Positions 23,641-36,361 of a stretch of DNA of 64,000 bases are shown piece after piece. How positions within the stretch are numbered: the first letter of the stretch is position 1; each line of letters starts with the position of its first letter. The DNA comes from Microcebus murinus. Its lineage: Eukaryota > Chordata > Mammalia > Primates > Cheirogaleidae. The stretch covers positions 101,957,001 through 102,021,000 of the forward strand of contig NC_134110.1 of NCBI RefSeq assembly GCF_040939455.1, read 5' to 3'. The notes beneath the pieces were generated by a model. It was given only the letters and a program-made list of their open reading frames with translations, did not search any database and was not told the origin of the DNA. The position numbers and the translations under genes were made by a program.

Positions 23641-23803
23641 GGAACGAAGATTCTTGGAAGAGCATTTATTTTTATGGGAATTATTATGGCATATTTGCTG
23701 ATGATCATGATCTAGGTGAGAAGGATAAAGTGAGGAAACAGAAAACAGAGTAATGAATAATTGTAAGATCAAAGTCCTTGAGCAGGTGAAAGTAGACAAG
23801 GTC

Positions 23804-24230
23804 TGTAATGGTTAATTTTAGGTGTCCACTTGACTGGATTAAGGGATACCAGATACTGGATTAAGAGATTACCAGATAGCTGGTAAAGCATTAACTAATT
23901 GATTAATTATTTTGCAGGGACCATGCTAATTTTCTCTGTAGTGTTCCAATTTTTGTATATGTGCTGCCAAAGCAGGAACTGGCAAAGCATTATTTTTGGG
24001 TGTGCCCATGCGGGTGTTTCTGGAGGAGACTGGCATCTGAATCAGTGAGCTGAGTAAGGAAGAGTCGCCTTCACCCAATGTGTGTGAGCACCACCCATCA
24101 CCTGAAAGCCTAGATTAGAGGAAAAAAAGAGGCAGCAGAAAGGCCAATTTCCTCTCTCTCTCTCCAGAGAACTTGGAACACTCTTCTTCTCCTGCCCCTG
24201 GACATTAGATCTCCAAAATTGTGGTCACAA
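23804..24230 (+). mobile_element. LTR-like interspersed repeat with U6 insertion
   Basis: Starts TGTAATGGTTAATTTTAGG and contains 'CACTTGACTGGATTAAGGG', 'GGTGTTTCTGGAGGAGACTG', 'GAATCAGTGAGCTGAGTAAG'. The same family occurs at 27290-27665 and 37757-38284, whose right end reads TTCTGTTTCTCGGAAGAAGC and CCTGAC. The family begins TG and carries an ATAAA-type end, hence LTR-like; I cannot give its name. A small internal duplication of 'GGATTAAGGGATACCAGATA' is present. Confidence 0.6.
23914..23979 (-). pseudogene. U6 snRNA retropseudogene, 3'-truncated
   Basis: The reverse complement reads TTTGGCAGCACATATACAAA, then TTGGAACACTACAGAGAA, then ATTAGCATGG and TCCCTGC, closely following the first 66 nt of U6 snRNA. 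It starts at or near the U6 5' end, then stops after the CCCTGC segment and is joined to an A/T-rich tail. A 14-bp imperfect target-site duplication, CTGGTAAAGCATTA (23880-23893) and CTGGCAAAGCATTA (23979-23992), flanks it. It lies inside the LTR-like repeat and lacks the U6 promoter elements, so it is a pseudogene made by LINE machinery. Confidence 0.85.
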
Positions 24231-24344
24231 ACTTAAATTGGGCGTCTTCAGCTTAGGTGTGGGTTTTTGTTCAGCCTATTCTGCTTCTCAGAGTCCACAG
24301 GAATAAAAGGAGAGTTGGAGTTCTTCCAAGTAAGTAAGGTTGAG

Positions 24345-24590
24345 AGAGGGTCTTGGACACAGGCTAGGAAACATTTCCTGCAAAGGGCCAGACAGTAAGT
24401 ATTGTAGGCTTGTTTTGTGGGCCGCACAGTCTCTGTCATGACTACTCAACTTGTCAGTTGAGCGCAAAGGCTGTCCTACACAATACATACACTAATGGTA
24501 TGGGTGGGTTCCAATAAAACATTACTTATAAAAACAGGCAGCGTCTGATTTGTCCTTAGTTTACTGAGCTATGATCTAGGAAATGCAAAG
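24345..24590 (-). mobile_element. hAT-Charlie type DNA transposon relic
   Basis: 'TTCCTGCAAAGGGCCAGACA', 'TTGTTTTGTGGGCCGCAC', 'CTCTGTCATGACTACTCAAC', and 'GTTCCAATAAAACATTACTT' follow a known hAT MITE-like family in reverse. The family name is not assigned with confidence. Confidence 0.6.
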
Positions 24591-25449
24591 GACCTACGGT
24601 AGTGATGGACCACAGAGCAGAGTCAAAGCTGGGTAACACAAGAAGTGATGGGTGCAAATGGCTTAGAGGTTTACGTGGGGCAGTGAACTATTAGACTGGG
24701 ATATTAATTAAAATGAACTGGAAAGAGAGAAGTTGGTACTTAGGGTGTTTGCTGTGTGACATCTAGTTGTTAGAGGCAGTGCCCTCCCTGGATAGGAGCT
24801 GCATGAAGACAGGACCCTGGGAACCTTGGGGCTTGGCGGGCATCCTTTAAACGCTGTGGGCTGTTAGCGAGGGGAGGGGAGGTCTCTCTCCAACCAGGGG
24901 CACTGCAGCACTGTAAGCCTCTTCACAGAAGATGGGCTGACTTCCCAGGACTCAGATCTCTGTGGAGCATCCCCAAACCATACCAAGAGTGACAGCGTGG
25001 TCAAGTAGAAGTCATTTTGCAAGAACCTGTGTGGCCTCAAGTCCCACTGAATCCATTTGTTAATCACTTCTGGCACACGTGGTACCACATCTCTTCCAAA
25101 TTACCATTTGTTACTATTTTGTGAAGAAAAAAAGACAGGGTGATTATTATTCCTGCAAATCACATTAGTCGATAATGTTTACTAAGTAAGCAACTTTCTT
25201 GTCATAATTTTATCAAGTAATGCAGTATTTATGTTGTAGTGTCTTCCCTTCAGGAAAATTTGATGGTTCATACCGACATAAAATATTATTGACAGTCAGT
25301 TTCCCAGATTAACTCACTTGTTTGCTAGTCAGATAAAAATATTTAGCTATCTCTGCCCTCAAGATAATTAGACTAGAAGTGGAGTGGATTATGTAAATAA
25401 ATAATTGCCAGACACTGAATTAATTGCTAGAACAGAGCAAAAAGAGTAA
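24591..25449. other. Unique DNA
   Basis: No gene or repeat family recognised. Confidence 0.5.
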
Positions 25450-26000
25450 TTCATTTGTTTATTCATCACAAATTCCTTTTTTAGGACTTTCTATATGCCA
25501 TGAAAATAAAAAAGAATGTTATTTTCTTTGCTGTCGAGGTGCTTAGAGGCTAGGTGTGAAGTTGGATATATACACAAATAATTACAAAACACTACACTCA
25601 TTGCTACAACAAAGAAGTACAAATAAACTATGGTGGAAGCATAAAGGAGGTCAGGATAGACCCTGCGTGGCAGATAAAGACAGGCTTCACAGAGGGGAAG
25701 ACTCCTGAACAGGGTCTTGTAAGATGAACAGGACAGCACGCAGGGCAGAAGAGCATTCCAGGAAGAGGGGCTTGCAAATGCGCCGAGTCCGAGTATGGCT
25801 GGAGCACTAGGACAATACAGGTGAGTGACAGGCCATGAGGTTGAAAAGGTAGGAACTAAGAAATGGGAAGATGCCAGCAGGAGGAAGTGAGACATTTTCA
25901 GGTAAGCTGTGGGAGACCCAGAAGGGCTTTAATCAGGGAAATAAGCGTGGTGTTTACACCTCAGAGAGATGATGGAGGATGGATTGGAGGAAGGTGAGAT
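25450..26000 (-). mobile_element. L2 LINE, antisense 3' half
   Basis: Antisense L2 tail ('TTTGTTTATTCATCACAAAT', 'GGACTTTCTATATGCCATG'), followed by 'AAGAGCATTCCAGGAAGAGG'. The minus-strand frame 25491-25895 contains GLGAFASPSSWNALLP, the L2 ORF2 C-terminal block, but the frame is not functional. Confidence 0.7.
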
Positions 26001-27289
26001 TGGAGGCAAAAGTTTTCTAGTTTTGTTTTTTACTTATTTATTTATTATTTATTTTGGTTGTCACCAATTAAATGGATACCATGGCCACTAATGGGTCAAG
26101 TTATGAAACATAAAACTCAGAATCAGATGATTCACTAGGTCCCTTATAATTTTAATCTATGCAGGTTTAGGTTCCCTGTGTTCTATCTATGGCTCCACCA
26201 CCAGGTCATATGACAAATATTTCTAATGGGTCTTTCTCTGACACCAGCTTGGGAATTCCTAGAGAATGAGGATTGAGTCTTATTTACCTTAGTGTATGTC
26301 TAGCCGAAAGTCTCAACTAAACCGAATACTGATTGTGTTATATTCAATAGCTAGAGCATAATTGGCATGGAGGTGGGTATAATGACTATTAGCAATATGC
26401 CTGGTGACCTGAAGCCGTATCTATCAATGGAGAAAGGGCAACATGCTCAAATTTCTGAAACATAGCTAATGTTGCAGAATTGTATAACATAAAGGAATAA
26501 ACAATGTGAGGTCCACTAGACGCAGTGTGAGTCTAACTTCTTCAAAGTAGCTTCTTTCAACCTGCTTGCAATTTATTTCCTAAGATGCTTCCTCATTATA
26601 CAATACATGAACATGACATAAAAGCAATTTGTGAGGCAATATTAGAAAACACTGAAGTTCGGGTCTAACTTAAAAGGATTGTCAAAAGCAAAGGTAGAAA
26701 ATGATGCTGCACATAGATAACGAGCTGTTTATGTTCCTCTTGAAGTACGATGCTTCAGGCGTTGTGATCTCTGGACTTCCATCACACGCACCTGCTTAAA
26801 TGGAAGCCACGTTGTTCCACTGTACAAACAGAATGACTTTTTTAAAAGATTTTATTTTTAAAAAAATTTCCCCTATATACTGCCTAACACAACTTGATGG
26901 CAGTGGCCCTATTTCAGTTATGTATTAGCCATTGAATATGACATGCCATCAAAAATGAATTCCACATTATATTCTTTCTTTGGTATAATTTAAAATATTC
27001 TGATGCCCTCCAGCCTTATGGGACAGATAAAACACAGCTCTGTCTAAAAGAGATTCTAGATTCTATGAAGATGACACAACCACTTTGCTCTGAGTAAGGC
27101 ATCACCTAAAATCTCATTTTTGTTCTCTGTGATGGTACTATATATGTGAAGGCTCATAACACTTAGGTAATGAAAAACGATAATTATTTAGGCTGAATAA
27201 GAAGTGGATTGAAATATATCATTGAGGAAGGCTGTAGAATCATTTTCACTCTGTGGTACCTGAGCTGTTTTGGATGTGATACTAGAATG
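26001..27289. other. AT-rich unique DNA with (TTTA)n
   Basis: A short (TTTA)n run sits at about 26030-26055. No gene or repeat family recognised elsewhere. Confidence 0.5.
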
Positions 27290-27665
27290 TAGTTGTGATG
27301 ATTCATTTAATGCATCAACTTGGAGTGGGCTTCGGATGAGATTAGCATATAAACTGGTGAACTTGAATAAGCAGATCACATTTCATAGTGTGGGTGGTCC
27401 TCACACAATCCGCTGAAAGCCTGCAGAGAACAAGAAGACTGGCTTCCCGGAGCAGGAGGGACTTCTCCAGCACGCCGCCTGTGGATTTCACTTGCACCAG
27501 CAGCTCTCCTGGGTCTGTCCACACTGCAAGATTCGGACTTGCCAATCTCCATAATTGCATGAGCAATTCCTTATAATTATTTATTTTTTAAAAATTTATT
27601 ATAAGGATAATAAGAATCATAAGAATCCTATTGATTGTGTTTCTCTGGAGAACCCTGACATGCCC
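27290..27665 (+). mobile_element. LTR-like repeat, same family as 37757-38284
   Basis: 'CCATAATTGCATGAGCAATT' and 'TTCTCTGGAGAACCCTGACA' match the 3' end of the family at 37757-38284. Its 5' half is diverged. Confidence 0.55.
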
Positions 27666-29139
27666 TAGGACATTCATCAACAGATGCTCCAGTGAACTAG
27701 CCATTCACCAACAGATTTATGGAACCCTGGGCCTTACATTTCCTGGTTTTTAAGACCACACCAAAGAATGCTTTTGTAAATATGCTTTGTCATCTCCGTT
27801 CGGCTTACTTGCCACTCTGTTTTCACTGCCCAGGTGGCTGTGATTGCACTGGGAACCCAAGCCCCGTGGCTACAATTTACTCAATCTGAGATTAATAACT
27901 GACTAGGAGGTTAGAAGACGGCTAATCGTAGGTGAGGCTGAGCCAAACCAACACTTGATCCTAAAGATTTGAACGAAGATACATTGAAACAGGTAGGGTA
28001 GGTAGGTAGGTAGGCGTTGCCAACTGAAACAAATACTTACAAGAAGATTCCCTGCCATCTTCTAAACCCAAAAGGCATGGGACAGGGAGAGCACAGGGGA
28101 GCAGCTCGTGCCTGAGGGGGGCTCAGGTGGGCAGGGCCTCAGTCTGGAGGAAGGAGGATCATGCTGCTCCTGCATAACAGCCACCATGGCTGAGAAATGC
28201 GCCATGCGCCCAGGACCCCGGGAGAGACCCGGGCCCTCCAACACCCTGTTGATTTAGCATTTGGCTACAGTACTCTATTATCTGACCTTGCATAAGCCCT
28301 TATCTGGGCTTTGGTTTCCTTGTCTACAAAATAAAAGAGTTAACTTTGATGTGTGGAGCTCTAAGAGAATCCAGTAGCTTTAAATTGGTCATATGAAGTA
28401 AGGATATTTCATGGGGTGGGGGTCTCCTTTAATTTTATTAGGCTCCTATTCTATGAGTCTCACCTATGGCAACAGTGAGGTTGTTCTCCTAAGAGAAGTA
28501 ATTTTCAAACTTTGTTTCCTTTATCAGAGAGTACTTCATTAAAAAGAAGTCTTATGAGGAACATTTAAACAAAGAAAACAGCACCAGCACCAGAGTGGGG
28601 GCTTGGAGCTGCGCCCGTGGCCTTTCCCACCACTCTCTGTCCCCACGTTCCCCACGTCCCAAGCTCTGCAGACTCCACCGTGAAAGCCTTTTCCCTTGAA
28701 AACCAACCAAGATGAATAAGAGGGAGAGTGAAATAAAGTTAAAAACTGCAGGAACAGCTGGAGACCAGAGGGGTTTCGCGATACGCAGTCTGGAAGTGTT
28801 TTCTCTCCTGGCACGGGAACGCCAGCAAAGAGCACGGGCAGAACCCGGCAGGGCGGGGCTGAGGAGAGGCCACTGGGAAACTGGGGCCCGAGGGGAAAGC
28901 AGCAGGAGGGAGCAAAGCTGCACCATGTGGTGTTCCTGTGTTCCTGGCTTTAAGTGACATAAAGTAAAGAAAGACTGATAAAACAAGAACATTTTCCAGT
29001 ATCTCCAAGAAGGAGACTTTTAAATGGGGTACTATAATTAACTGAAAAGAGGAAGCAAGAAGACTTAGGAGAGATTTTTCTTATACATTTGCTGAGAAAG
29101 ACCAGATTGGGTGTTGCTTCAGTCATAATCAAAGATGCA
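27666..29139. other. Unique DNA with (GGTA)n
   Basis: (GGTA)n at 27992-28014. The interval 28062-28244 is GC-rich, and 28560-28960 has overlapping open frames on both strands with no family resemblance. Confidence 0.45.
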
Positions 29140-32100
29140 GAGGAAATCTGCAGAATGGTGGGGTAAAGGACCTCCAAAAATTCTTCTATAAAAGCAATGA
29201 GAACACTGGCAAAAATGGTCAGAATCAACTTTTTCCGAACTCTGGAAATTAACCAAGTCTTACAGCAATCTAGGGAGCATTTATTCAAGTAAAACAGCTA
29301 AATCTCAGCCAGAACAGTGAGATTTGTGGTTTTTTAACTTGCTCTATTCCCATTCCCTACCCCCTCTGAGTGCTGAGGTCATCTTAAAACCTAATAGCCA
29401 GAAATTGCAGTGAAAACCAACAGCCTGGCAGCCCATGGAGGAGACGAAATGGGATCGCTGGAGCTCCTTCCGCCGCACTCCCAGAGAACTGTCTTTACTT
29501 GACCTGTGTGATATTTTCCTTGAATACCCCACTTGCAATGTTCCCTTTATTCGACCTGATTCAGAGCTCACCCAATACAAACAGCTTTTCTCCCATGGAC
29601 ATTCGCTGAAAACAATTAGAGGCAATTAGATATTACGGCTGCCTAAAGCAGAAGGTAACAGTGGAAGCAAACAGAAGCCTGACCAAAATGATTAATGAGA
29701 AATGCTGGGGCATAAGATGTCTACAGGGGGCTTTGAAAGTTTGCAACATGTTCTTGAAAATCTAGAAGGCCACAAGCTGTGATATGCTCAGGGTTGCATG
29801 CATGCCCAGGGAAGACCAAAGATAGCCCTAAGCTCTCACCATGGAGTCTCTGCACAAGCAAGAAGTAAAAGCCCAGGCAGAGCTGCAAACTGCCTGGTTG
29901 AGTGTTGAAGGCATATCCCAACACACACATACAGAGCCCTCAGCAAATAATAGAGAGTTATTTGTTCTGAGAAGTAAAGAAATTATTTGCCTGATCATTA
30001 GCTGACAAATAAGCTAACCAGGCAGAGACTTCAGGGCCAATACTCTACAAAGACTACATACAGACTTTACAGAATTAGTTCAGAAAAGTCACAAACAAAT
30101 AACAACAACAACAAACACATGGTAAAAACCCTGAGAAGTGAAGTGAATCTAATTTCCAGAATTGCAACATTATATTATTTTAAATGCCTTGTTTCAACAA
30201 CAAAAGTATTATAAAACTGTCAAAGAAATGCAAAAGTATGACCCATACACAGGAAAAAAATAATCAATACAAACTATCCATTAGGAAACCCAGACATTAG
30301 ACATAGACAAAATCTTTAAATCAGTTATTAAAACATGTCTAAAGAACTAAAGGAAATAATGTCTAACAAAATAAAGAAAAATATGAAAACAAAATCTCAC
30401 CAAGTAGAGAATATCAATAAAGAGAGAGAAATTATAAAAAAAGAGTCAAATAGAAATTCTGTAGTTGAAAAGTACAAAAACTGAAATGAAGAAGTCACTA
30501 GAGGATTTCAATAGCACATTTTAGCAGGCAGAAGAACGAATTGGTAAATTTGAAGATAGGTCAATTGAGATTATCCATCCCCAAGAACAGAAAAGGAACA
30601 GACTGAACAAAATTAAACAGGGCTGCAAAGGACTGTGGGATACCACCATGCATACCAATACATATGTGATGTGAGTCTTAGAAGGGCGGAGGATAGAGAA
30701 GGGTGTAGAAAGAATGTTTTAAGAAATAATGAGAAAAAACTTTTCAAATTTAAGGAAAAACATCAATCCACACACCCAAAAAGCTCAATAGCCTCAAATT
30801 ACAATAAATGCGAAGAAGAGATCCACACCAAGCCATGTTACAATAAAATGTAAATTTCAATACCCTACCTTCATTAATGAATAGAACAACCATATAGTTG
30901 ATCAATAAAGAAACAGAAGACTTGGACAGCACTATACACCAACTACTCCTAATAAACATTTATAGAACACTCCACCCAACACTACCAGAATGCACATTTT
31001 TCTCAAGCACGCATGAATAGACTGTATATTAGACTACAAAGAAAGACTCAATAAATTTAAGAAGATTGAAATCATACAAAGTATCTTCTCTGATCACAGT
31101 GAACGAAGCTAGAAATCAATAACATAATGAAAACTGGAAAATTCACAAATATATAGATATTAAACAGCTCAACTCTTATAAAACCAAAGGGTCAAAAGAA
31201 AATCACAAGGGAAATTGGAAAATACATAGACAAATGAAAACAAAAATATAGGATACTAACATTTATGAAAGGTAGTATAAGCAGTTCTCAGAGGAAAATT
31301 TATGTGTAAATATATACATTGAAGAAAAAGAAAGCTCTCAAATCAATAGCTTAATTTTACATCTTAAGAAAATTGTAAAAAGAAAGCAAAGTAAACCCGA
31401 AGCTAGTAGAAGGAAATAAAGAATACAGATTAGAGTGGAGACAAACAACACAGAGAACAGAAAAAAATAAAAGCAATGAAACCAAAGGTTAGTTCTTTGA
31501 AAAGATCGACAAAATTGACAAACCTTTAGCTAGGCTGACCAAGCAAAAAAGAGAGAGACTCAAATTACAAAAATGAGAAATGAAAGAGGGAACATCATTA
31601 CTAACCTTAAAGAAATGAAAATAATTCTAAGAGAATACTATATCATGCCAACAGATTAGATTCCTTACATAAAACAGACTATTCCTAGAAAGATACAAAC
31701 TGCATAAACTGGCTAAAAAATAAAAATAAAAAGGATAAAATAGACTTATAACAAGTAAAGAGACTTGAATTAATAATTTAAAACTTCCCACAAAAAAAGC
31801 CAAGGACTAGATAGCTTTACTGGTGCATTCTACCAAATGTTTAGTGAAGAACTAAGACCAGCTCTTCACCAACATGTCTAAAAAACAGAGAAAGAAGGAA
31901 CTTTTCCCATCTCATTTTATGAGGCCAATGTTATACTGATACCAAAAGCAGACGAAGATGGCACAAGAAAACTGTGAGCCAGTATTCCTAATGAATATAA
32001 ACGCTAAAATCCTCAATAAAATACTAACAAACTAAACGATATTTTGTAAAAATGATAATATCCCATGATCAATTGATATTTATCCCAGGAATGCAAGGTT

Positions 32101-32636
32101 GAGCCATTCAATCAGTGTAATACATCATATTATCAGAATAAAGAACAAAAACACATGATCATCTCAATAGAAAAAACACATTTGACAAAAAAATATAAAA
32201 CCCTTCATGAGAAAAATACTCAACTAGAACTGAAGAGAACTTCCGCAACCTGATAAAGGGCATCTGTGGCAAACACATTGCTAACACCGTGTTTATTGGT
32301 GAAAGACTGAAAGTTTTCCCCTAAGATCAGAAACAAGGCAAGGATGCCAACTCTTACTACTTCTTTTCAGCATTGTACAGAAGGTTCTAACCAGGGAAAT
32401 CAGGCAAGAAAAAGAAAAAGAAGGCATCCAAGCTGTAAAGGAAGAAGCAAAACTATCTCTATTTTTAGATTTACTTGATTTTGTATTTAGAAAATCCTCA
32501 TGAATCCACAAAAAGTTAGTATAGCCAATTAACAAGTTTAGCAAAGTTGCAGGAGACAAGGTCAAGTTATAAAATCACTTGTATTTTCTATATACTAGCA
32601 AGGACAATCTGAAAATTATGTTAAGAAAACAATTCC
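29140..32636 (+). mobile_element. L1M LINE, 5' untranslated region through mid ORF2 (part 1)
   Basis: Follows an old L1 from its 5' untranslated region ('CTGGCAAAAATGGTCAGAAT', 'CAGCTAAATCTCAGCC') through ORF1 (30600-30850) into ORF2 ('AAGATTGAAATCATACAAAG', 'GGAATGCAAGGTTGAGCC'). Frames are destroyed by stops and indels. It is interrupted at 32637 by the younger L1 and resumes at 36590 with the next consensus segment. Confidence 0.85.
32623..32636 (+). repeat. Target-site duplication, left copy
   Basis: AAGAAAACAATTCC; identical at 36590-36603. Both lie in L1M sequence, which is continuous across the insertion. Confidence 0.9.
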
Positions 32637-32950
32637 CCAGTGTATGTTTTTGTCTGTTTTGTTGAAGATTAGTTGGCTATATGAGGATGGTTTTATATCT
32701 GGGTTCTCTGTTCTGTTCCACTGGTCAACGTCCCTGTACTTGTGCCAATCCCAAGCTGTTTTAATTACTATAGCCTTGTAGTATAGTTTGAAGTCTGGTA
32801 AACTGATACCTCCTATTTTGTTTTTATTGCCTAGGATTGATTTTGCTATACGGGGTCTTCTCTGGTTCTATACAAAGCGTAAAATTATTTTTTCTATATG
32901 TGTGAAAAATGATGATGGTATTTTAATAGGGATCACACTGATTCTGTAGG

Positions 32951-33505
32951 TCAAATGTTGATTCTGCCAACCAATGAGCATGGTATATTCTTCCACCTGT
33001 TTACATCCTCTGCTATTTCCTCCTTCAGTGTTTCAGAGTTCTCCCTGTAGAGGTCTTTTACCTCCTTAGTTAAATATATTCCTAGGTACTTTATTTTCTT
33101 TGTCACTATTTTGAAGGTAATTGAGTCTTTGATTTGGTTCTCATTTGTACTGTTGTTGGCGTATAGGAATGCCTCTGATTTTTGTGTATTTATTTTGTAT
33201 CCTGAGACTTTACTAAATTCATTTATCAATTCAAGGAGTCTCTTGGATGAATCCTTGGGGTTTTCTAGGTATAATATCATGTCATCAGCAAAGAGTGAGA
33301 GTTTGATCTCTTCTGCTCCCATTTGGACACCCTTAATTTCACTCTCTTGTCTGATTGCTGTAGTGAGGACTTCCAGCACTATATTGAACAGAAGTGGAGA
33401 TAGTGGGCAACCTTGTCTTGTTCCAGTTCTAAGTGGAAATGCTTTCAATTTTTCCCCATTCAGTATGCTATTGGCTGTGGGTTTGTCATATATGGCTTGT
33501 ATCAT
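32951..33505 (-). pseudogene. L1 ORF2 reverse-transcriptase fragment (inverted part)
   Basis: A 184-codon open frame within the inverted L1 segment. It contains the RT palm block with FADD at residues 72-75 ([10 protein letters not shown]) and the upstream [11 protein letters not shown] motif (residues 30-40), then a thumb-like segment. L1 ORF2 normally exceeds 1,200 residues and has an endonuclease domain first; here only the RT core survives. The frame is broken upstream of 33505. There is no promoter or 5' end, so it cannot be a source element, although the conserved FADD shows that the copy is not very old. Confidence 0.85.
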
Positions 33506-34132
33506 TTTAGGTAAGCCCCATCTATGCCTATTTTGTTGAGCGTTCTTATCATAAAAGGGTGTTGAATTTTGTCAAATGCTTTCTCTGTGTCTATTGAGAG
33601 GATCATATGGTCTTTGTTTTCGCTTCTGTTTATATGGTGAATTACATTTATAGATTTGCATATGTTGAACCATCCCTGCATCCCTGGGATGAAGCCCCCT
33701 GGTTGCTATGATGGATTATTTTCTTGACAAGCACCTGTATTCAATTGGCTAGGATTTTGTTGAGAATTTTTCATCTATATTCATAAGGGCTATTGGTCTG
33801 TAGTTTTTCTTTTTTGTTGCATCCTTTCCTTGTTTTTGTATCAGGGTTATGTTTGCTTCGTAAAATGTGTCAGGAGTATTCCATCCTTCTTGATGTTGTG
33901 GAATAATTTCTGCAGGATAGGCACCACTTCTTTTTTGTAGGTGTGGTAAAATTTGGGTGTAAAACCATCTGGTCCAGGACTTTTCTTTTTAGGAAGGTTT
34001 TTTTATTATTGTTTCAATTTCAGCACTTAATATTGTTCTGTTCAGGAATTCTATTTCTTTCTGGTTGAGCCTAGGGAGGCTGTGTGTTTCTAAGAAATTG
34101 TCCATTTCCTCCACATTTTCCAGTTTGTGTGC

Positions 34133-34879
34133 TTAGAGGTTTTTGTAGTATTCATGAATTATATCTTGTATCTCCATGGCATCCATTGTAATTTCTCCTT
34201 TATTGTTCCTGATGGAGTTTATTAGAAATTTTTCTTTTCTGCTTTTTGTTACTCTAGCCAAAGGTGTGTCAATTTTGCTTATTTTTTCAAAGAACCAACT
34301 TTCTCTTTTGTTAATCTTCCCTATGGTTTCCCTGTTGTCAATTTTGTTTAGTTCTGATTTGATCTTAATGATTTCACTTCTTCTGCTGGGTTTGGGGTTG
34401 GTCTGTTCTTCTTTTTCCAGCTCTTTGAGATGATTCATTAGGTTGTCCATTTGTGATCTTTTCAACTTTTGGTTAGAGGCATTTATGGAAATAAACTTTC
34501 CTCTCAGGACTGCTTTAGCTGTGTCCCACAGGTTTTGATAACTTGTGTCTCCTTTGTCATTTAGTTCAAAGAATCTTTTGATTTCCATCTTGATTTCCTC
34601 GTTTATGAAGAGATCATTCAGCAGAAGGTTGTTTAGTTTCCATGACTTTGTGTAGAAATAAGAGTTCCTGTTATGGTTGATTTCTACTTTTATTCCATTG
34701 TGATCTGAAAAGATACATGGTATGATTTCTATTTTTTTAAATTGTTTGAGACATGTTTTGTGTCTTAGGATGTGGTCAATCTTAGAGAATGACCCATGAG
34801 ATGATGAAAAGAATGTATATTCAGTGGTTTGGGGAGAGAATGTCCTGTAGATGTCAGTCAGACATCTATTTGTTACCAT
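34133..34879 (-). pseudogene. L1 ORF2 endonuclease-to-RT linker fragment (inverted part)
   Basis: A 248-codon frame in the inverted L1. It carries the C-terminal endonuclease motif [10 protein letters not shown] near its N-terminus and then the poorly conserved linker toward the RT. An overlapping frame (34866-35186) holds the preceding endonuclease core, so a frameshift separates the two. In that core the motif is RNFNIPLT, whereas intact L1 endonucleases carry an aspartate at the position of N, so the catalytic centre is already altered. It is a pseudogene. Confidence 0.8.
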
Positions 34880-35186
34880 TTGTTATAGAGTTCTGTTTAA
34901 ATCCATTATTTTTTTGTTGATTTTCTGTTTGCAGGATCTGTCTTGTGCTGACTGTCAGTGGGATGTTAAAGTTTCTGACTATTATGGTGTTGTTGTTTAT
35001 CCATTTGTTTAGATCAAGTAGAGTTTGCTTTATGAATCTGGGTGCAACTAGGTTGGGTGAATATATCTTTAGAATTATTATGTCTTCTTGTTGAACTGTA
35101 CCCTTCGCCATTACATACTGACCTTCTTTGTCTTTTATTCCTTTTGTTGATTTAAAAACTAAGTTATCTGTAATCAGCACTGCCAC
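34866..35186 (-). pseudogene. L1 ORF2 endonuclease core fragment (inverted part)
   Basis: A 106-codon frame with YSPNLVAPRFIKQTLLDL followed by IIVRNFNIPLT, the mid-portion of the apurinic/apyrimidinic-type endonuclease. It overlaps the downstream frame by 14 bases on the same strand in a different phase. The N-terminal part of the endonuclease is missing because the inverted fragment ends at 35300. Confidence 0.75.
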
Positions 35187-35300
35187 GCCAGCTTTCTTTT
35201 GGCTTCCGTTTGCTTGAAATATTGTTCTCTACCCCTTTACCTTTAGTCTAACTGCATTCTTGCAGGTTAGATGTGTTTCCTGAAGGCAGCAGATAGTTGG

Positions 35301-36361
35301 CATACACTGGGGAAAAGAATCCTTATTCAGTAAATGGTGCTGGGAAAACTGGATAGCCACATGTAGAAGACTGAAAGAGGACCCACACCTTTCACCTCTC
35401 ACAAAAATCAACTCACACTGGGTAACAGACTTGAACCTTAGGTGTGAAACTATTATAATTCTAGAGGAAAACATTGGAAATACTCTTCTAGATATTGGCC
35501 TAGGCAAAGACTTTATGAAGAAGACTCCAAAGGCAATCACAGCAGCAACAAAAACAAATAAATGGAACCTGATAAAATTAAAAAGCTTCTGCACAGCCAA
35601 AGAAACTGTCAAGAGAGCAAACAGATAACCCACAGAATGGGAGAAAATTTTCACAAGCTACCCATCCAATAAAGGGCTGATAACTAGAATCTATTTAGAG
35701 CTCAGGAAAATCAGCAAGGAAAAATCAAACAACCCTATCAAAAAGTGGGCAAAGGACATGAACAGAAATTTTTCAAAAGAAGACAGAATAATGGCCAACA
35801 AACATATGAAAAAATGCTCAACATCTCTAATCATCAGGGAAATGCTAATCAAAACCGCAACGAGATATCACTTATCTCCAGTGAGAATGGTCTTTATCAA
35901 AAAGTTCCCAAACAATAAATGTTGTCGTGGATTCGGAGAGATAGGAACACTCCTACACTGCTGGTGGGACTGCAACTAGTTCAACCTCTATGGAAAGCAA
36001 TATGGAGATACTTAAAGCAAAACAAGTAGATCTACCATTTGATCCAGCAATTCCACTACTGGGCATCTACCCGAAAGATCCAATGACACTCTACAAAAAT
36101 GACACTTGCACTCAAATGTTTATAGCAGCACAATTCACAATTGCAAAGATGTGGAAACAACTCAAGTGCCCATCAATACATGAGCAGATTAATAAAATGT
36201 GGTGTATGTGTACCATGGAGTACTATTCAGCTTTAAGAAACAATGGTGATACAGCACCTCTTGTATTTTCCTGGATAGAGCTGGAACTCATTCTACTAAG
36301 TGAAATATCTCAAGAATGGAAAAACAAGCACCACATGTGCTCACCAGCAAATTGGTATTAA
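35301..36361 (+). pseudogene. L1 ORF2 C-terminus (direct part)
   Basis: Sense-strand remains of the ORF2 C-terminal domain, split over three frames (35431-35628, 35758-35979, 35990-36361). Landmarks are [13 protein letters not shown] in the Cys-rich region, then [20 protein letters not shown] and a MEYYSALRNN stretch before the stop. The frames are separated by frameshifts and stops. It matches the copy at 55354-56191, which keeps the region in one frame. Confidence 0.85.

Noticed and set aside
29435..29629. Plus-strand 64-codon frame with a plausible amino-acid mix
   Set aside because: It lies within the L1M 5' untranslated region and follows its known layout.
33111..33539. 142-codon plus-strand frame
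   Set aside because: It lies opposite the L1 reverse-transcriptase pseudogene on the other strand and is its shadow.
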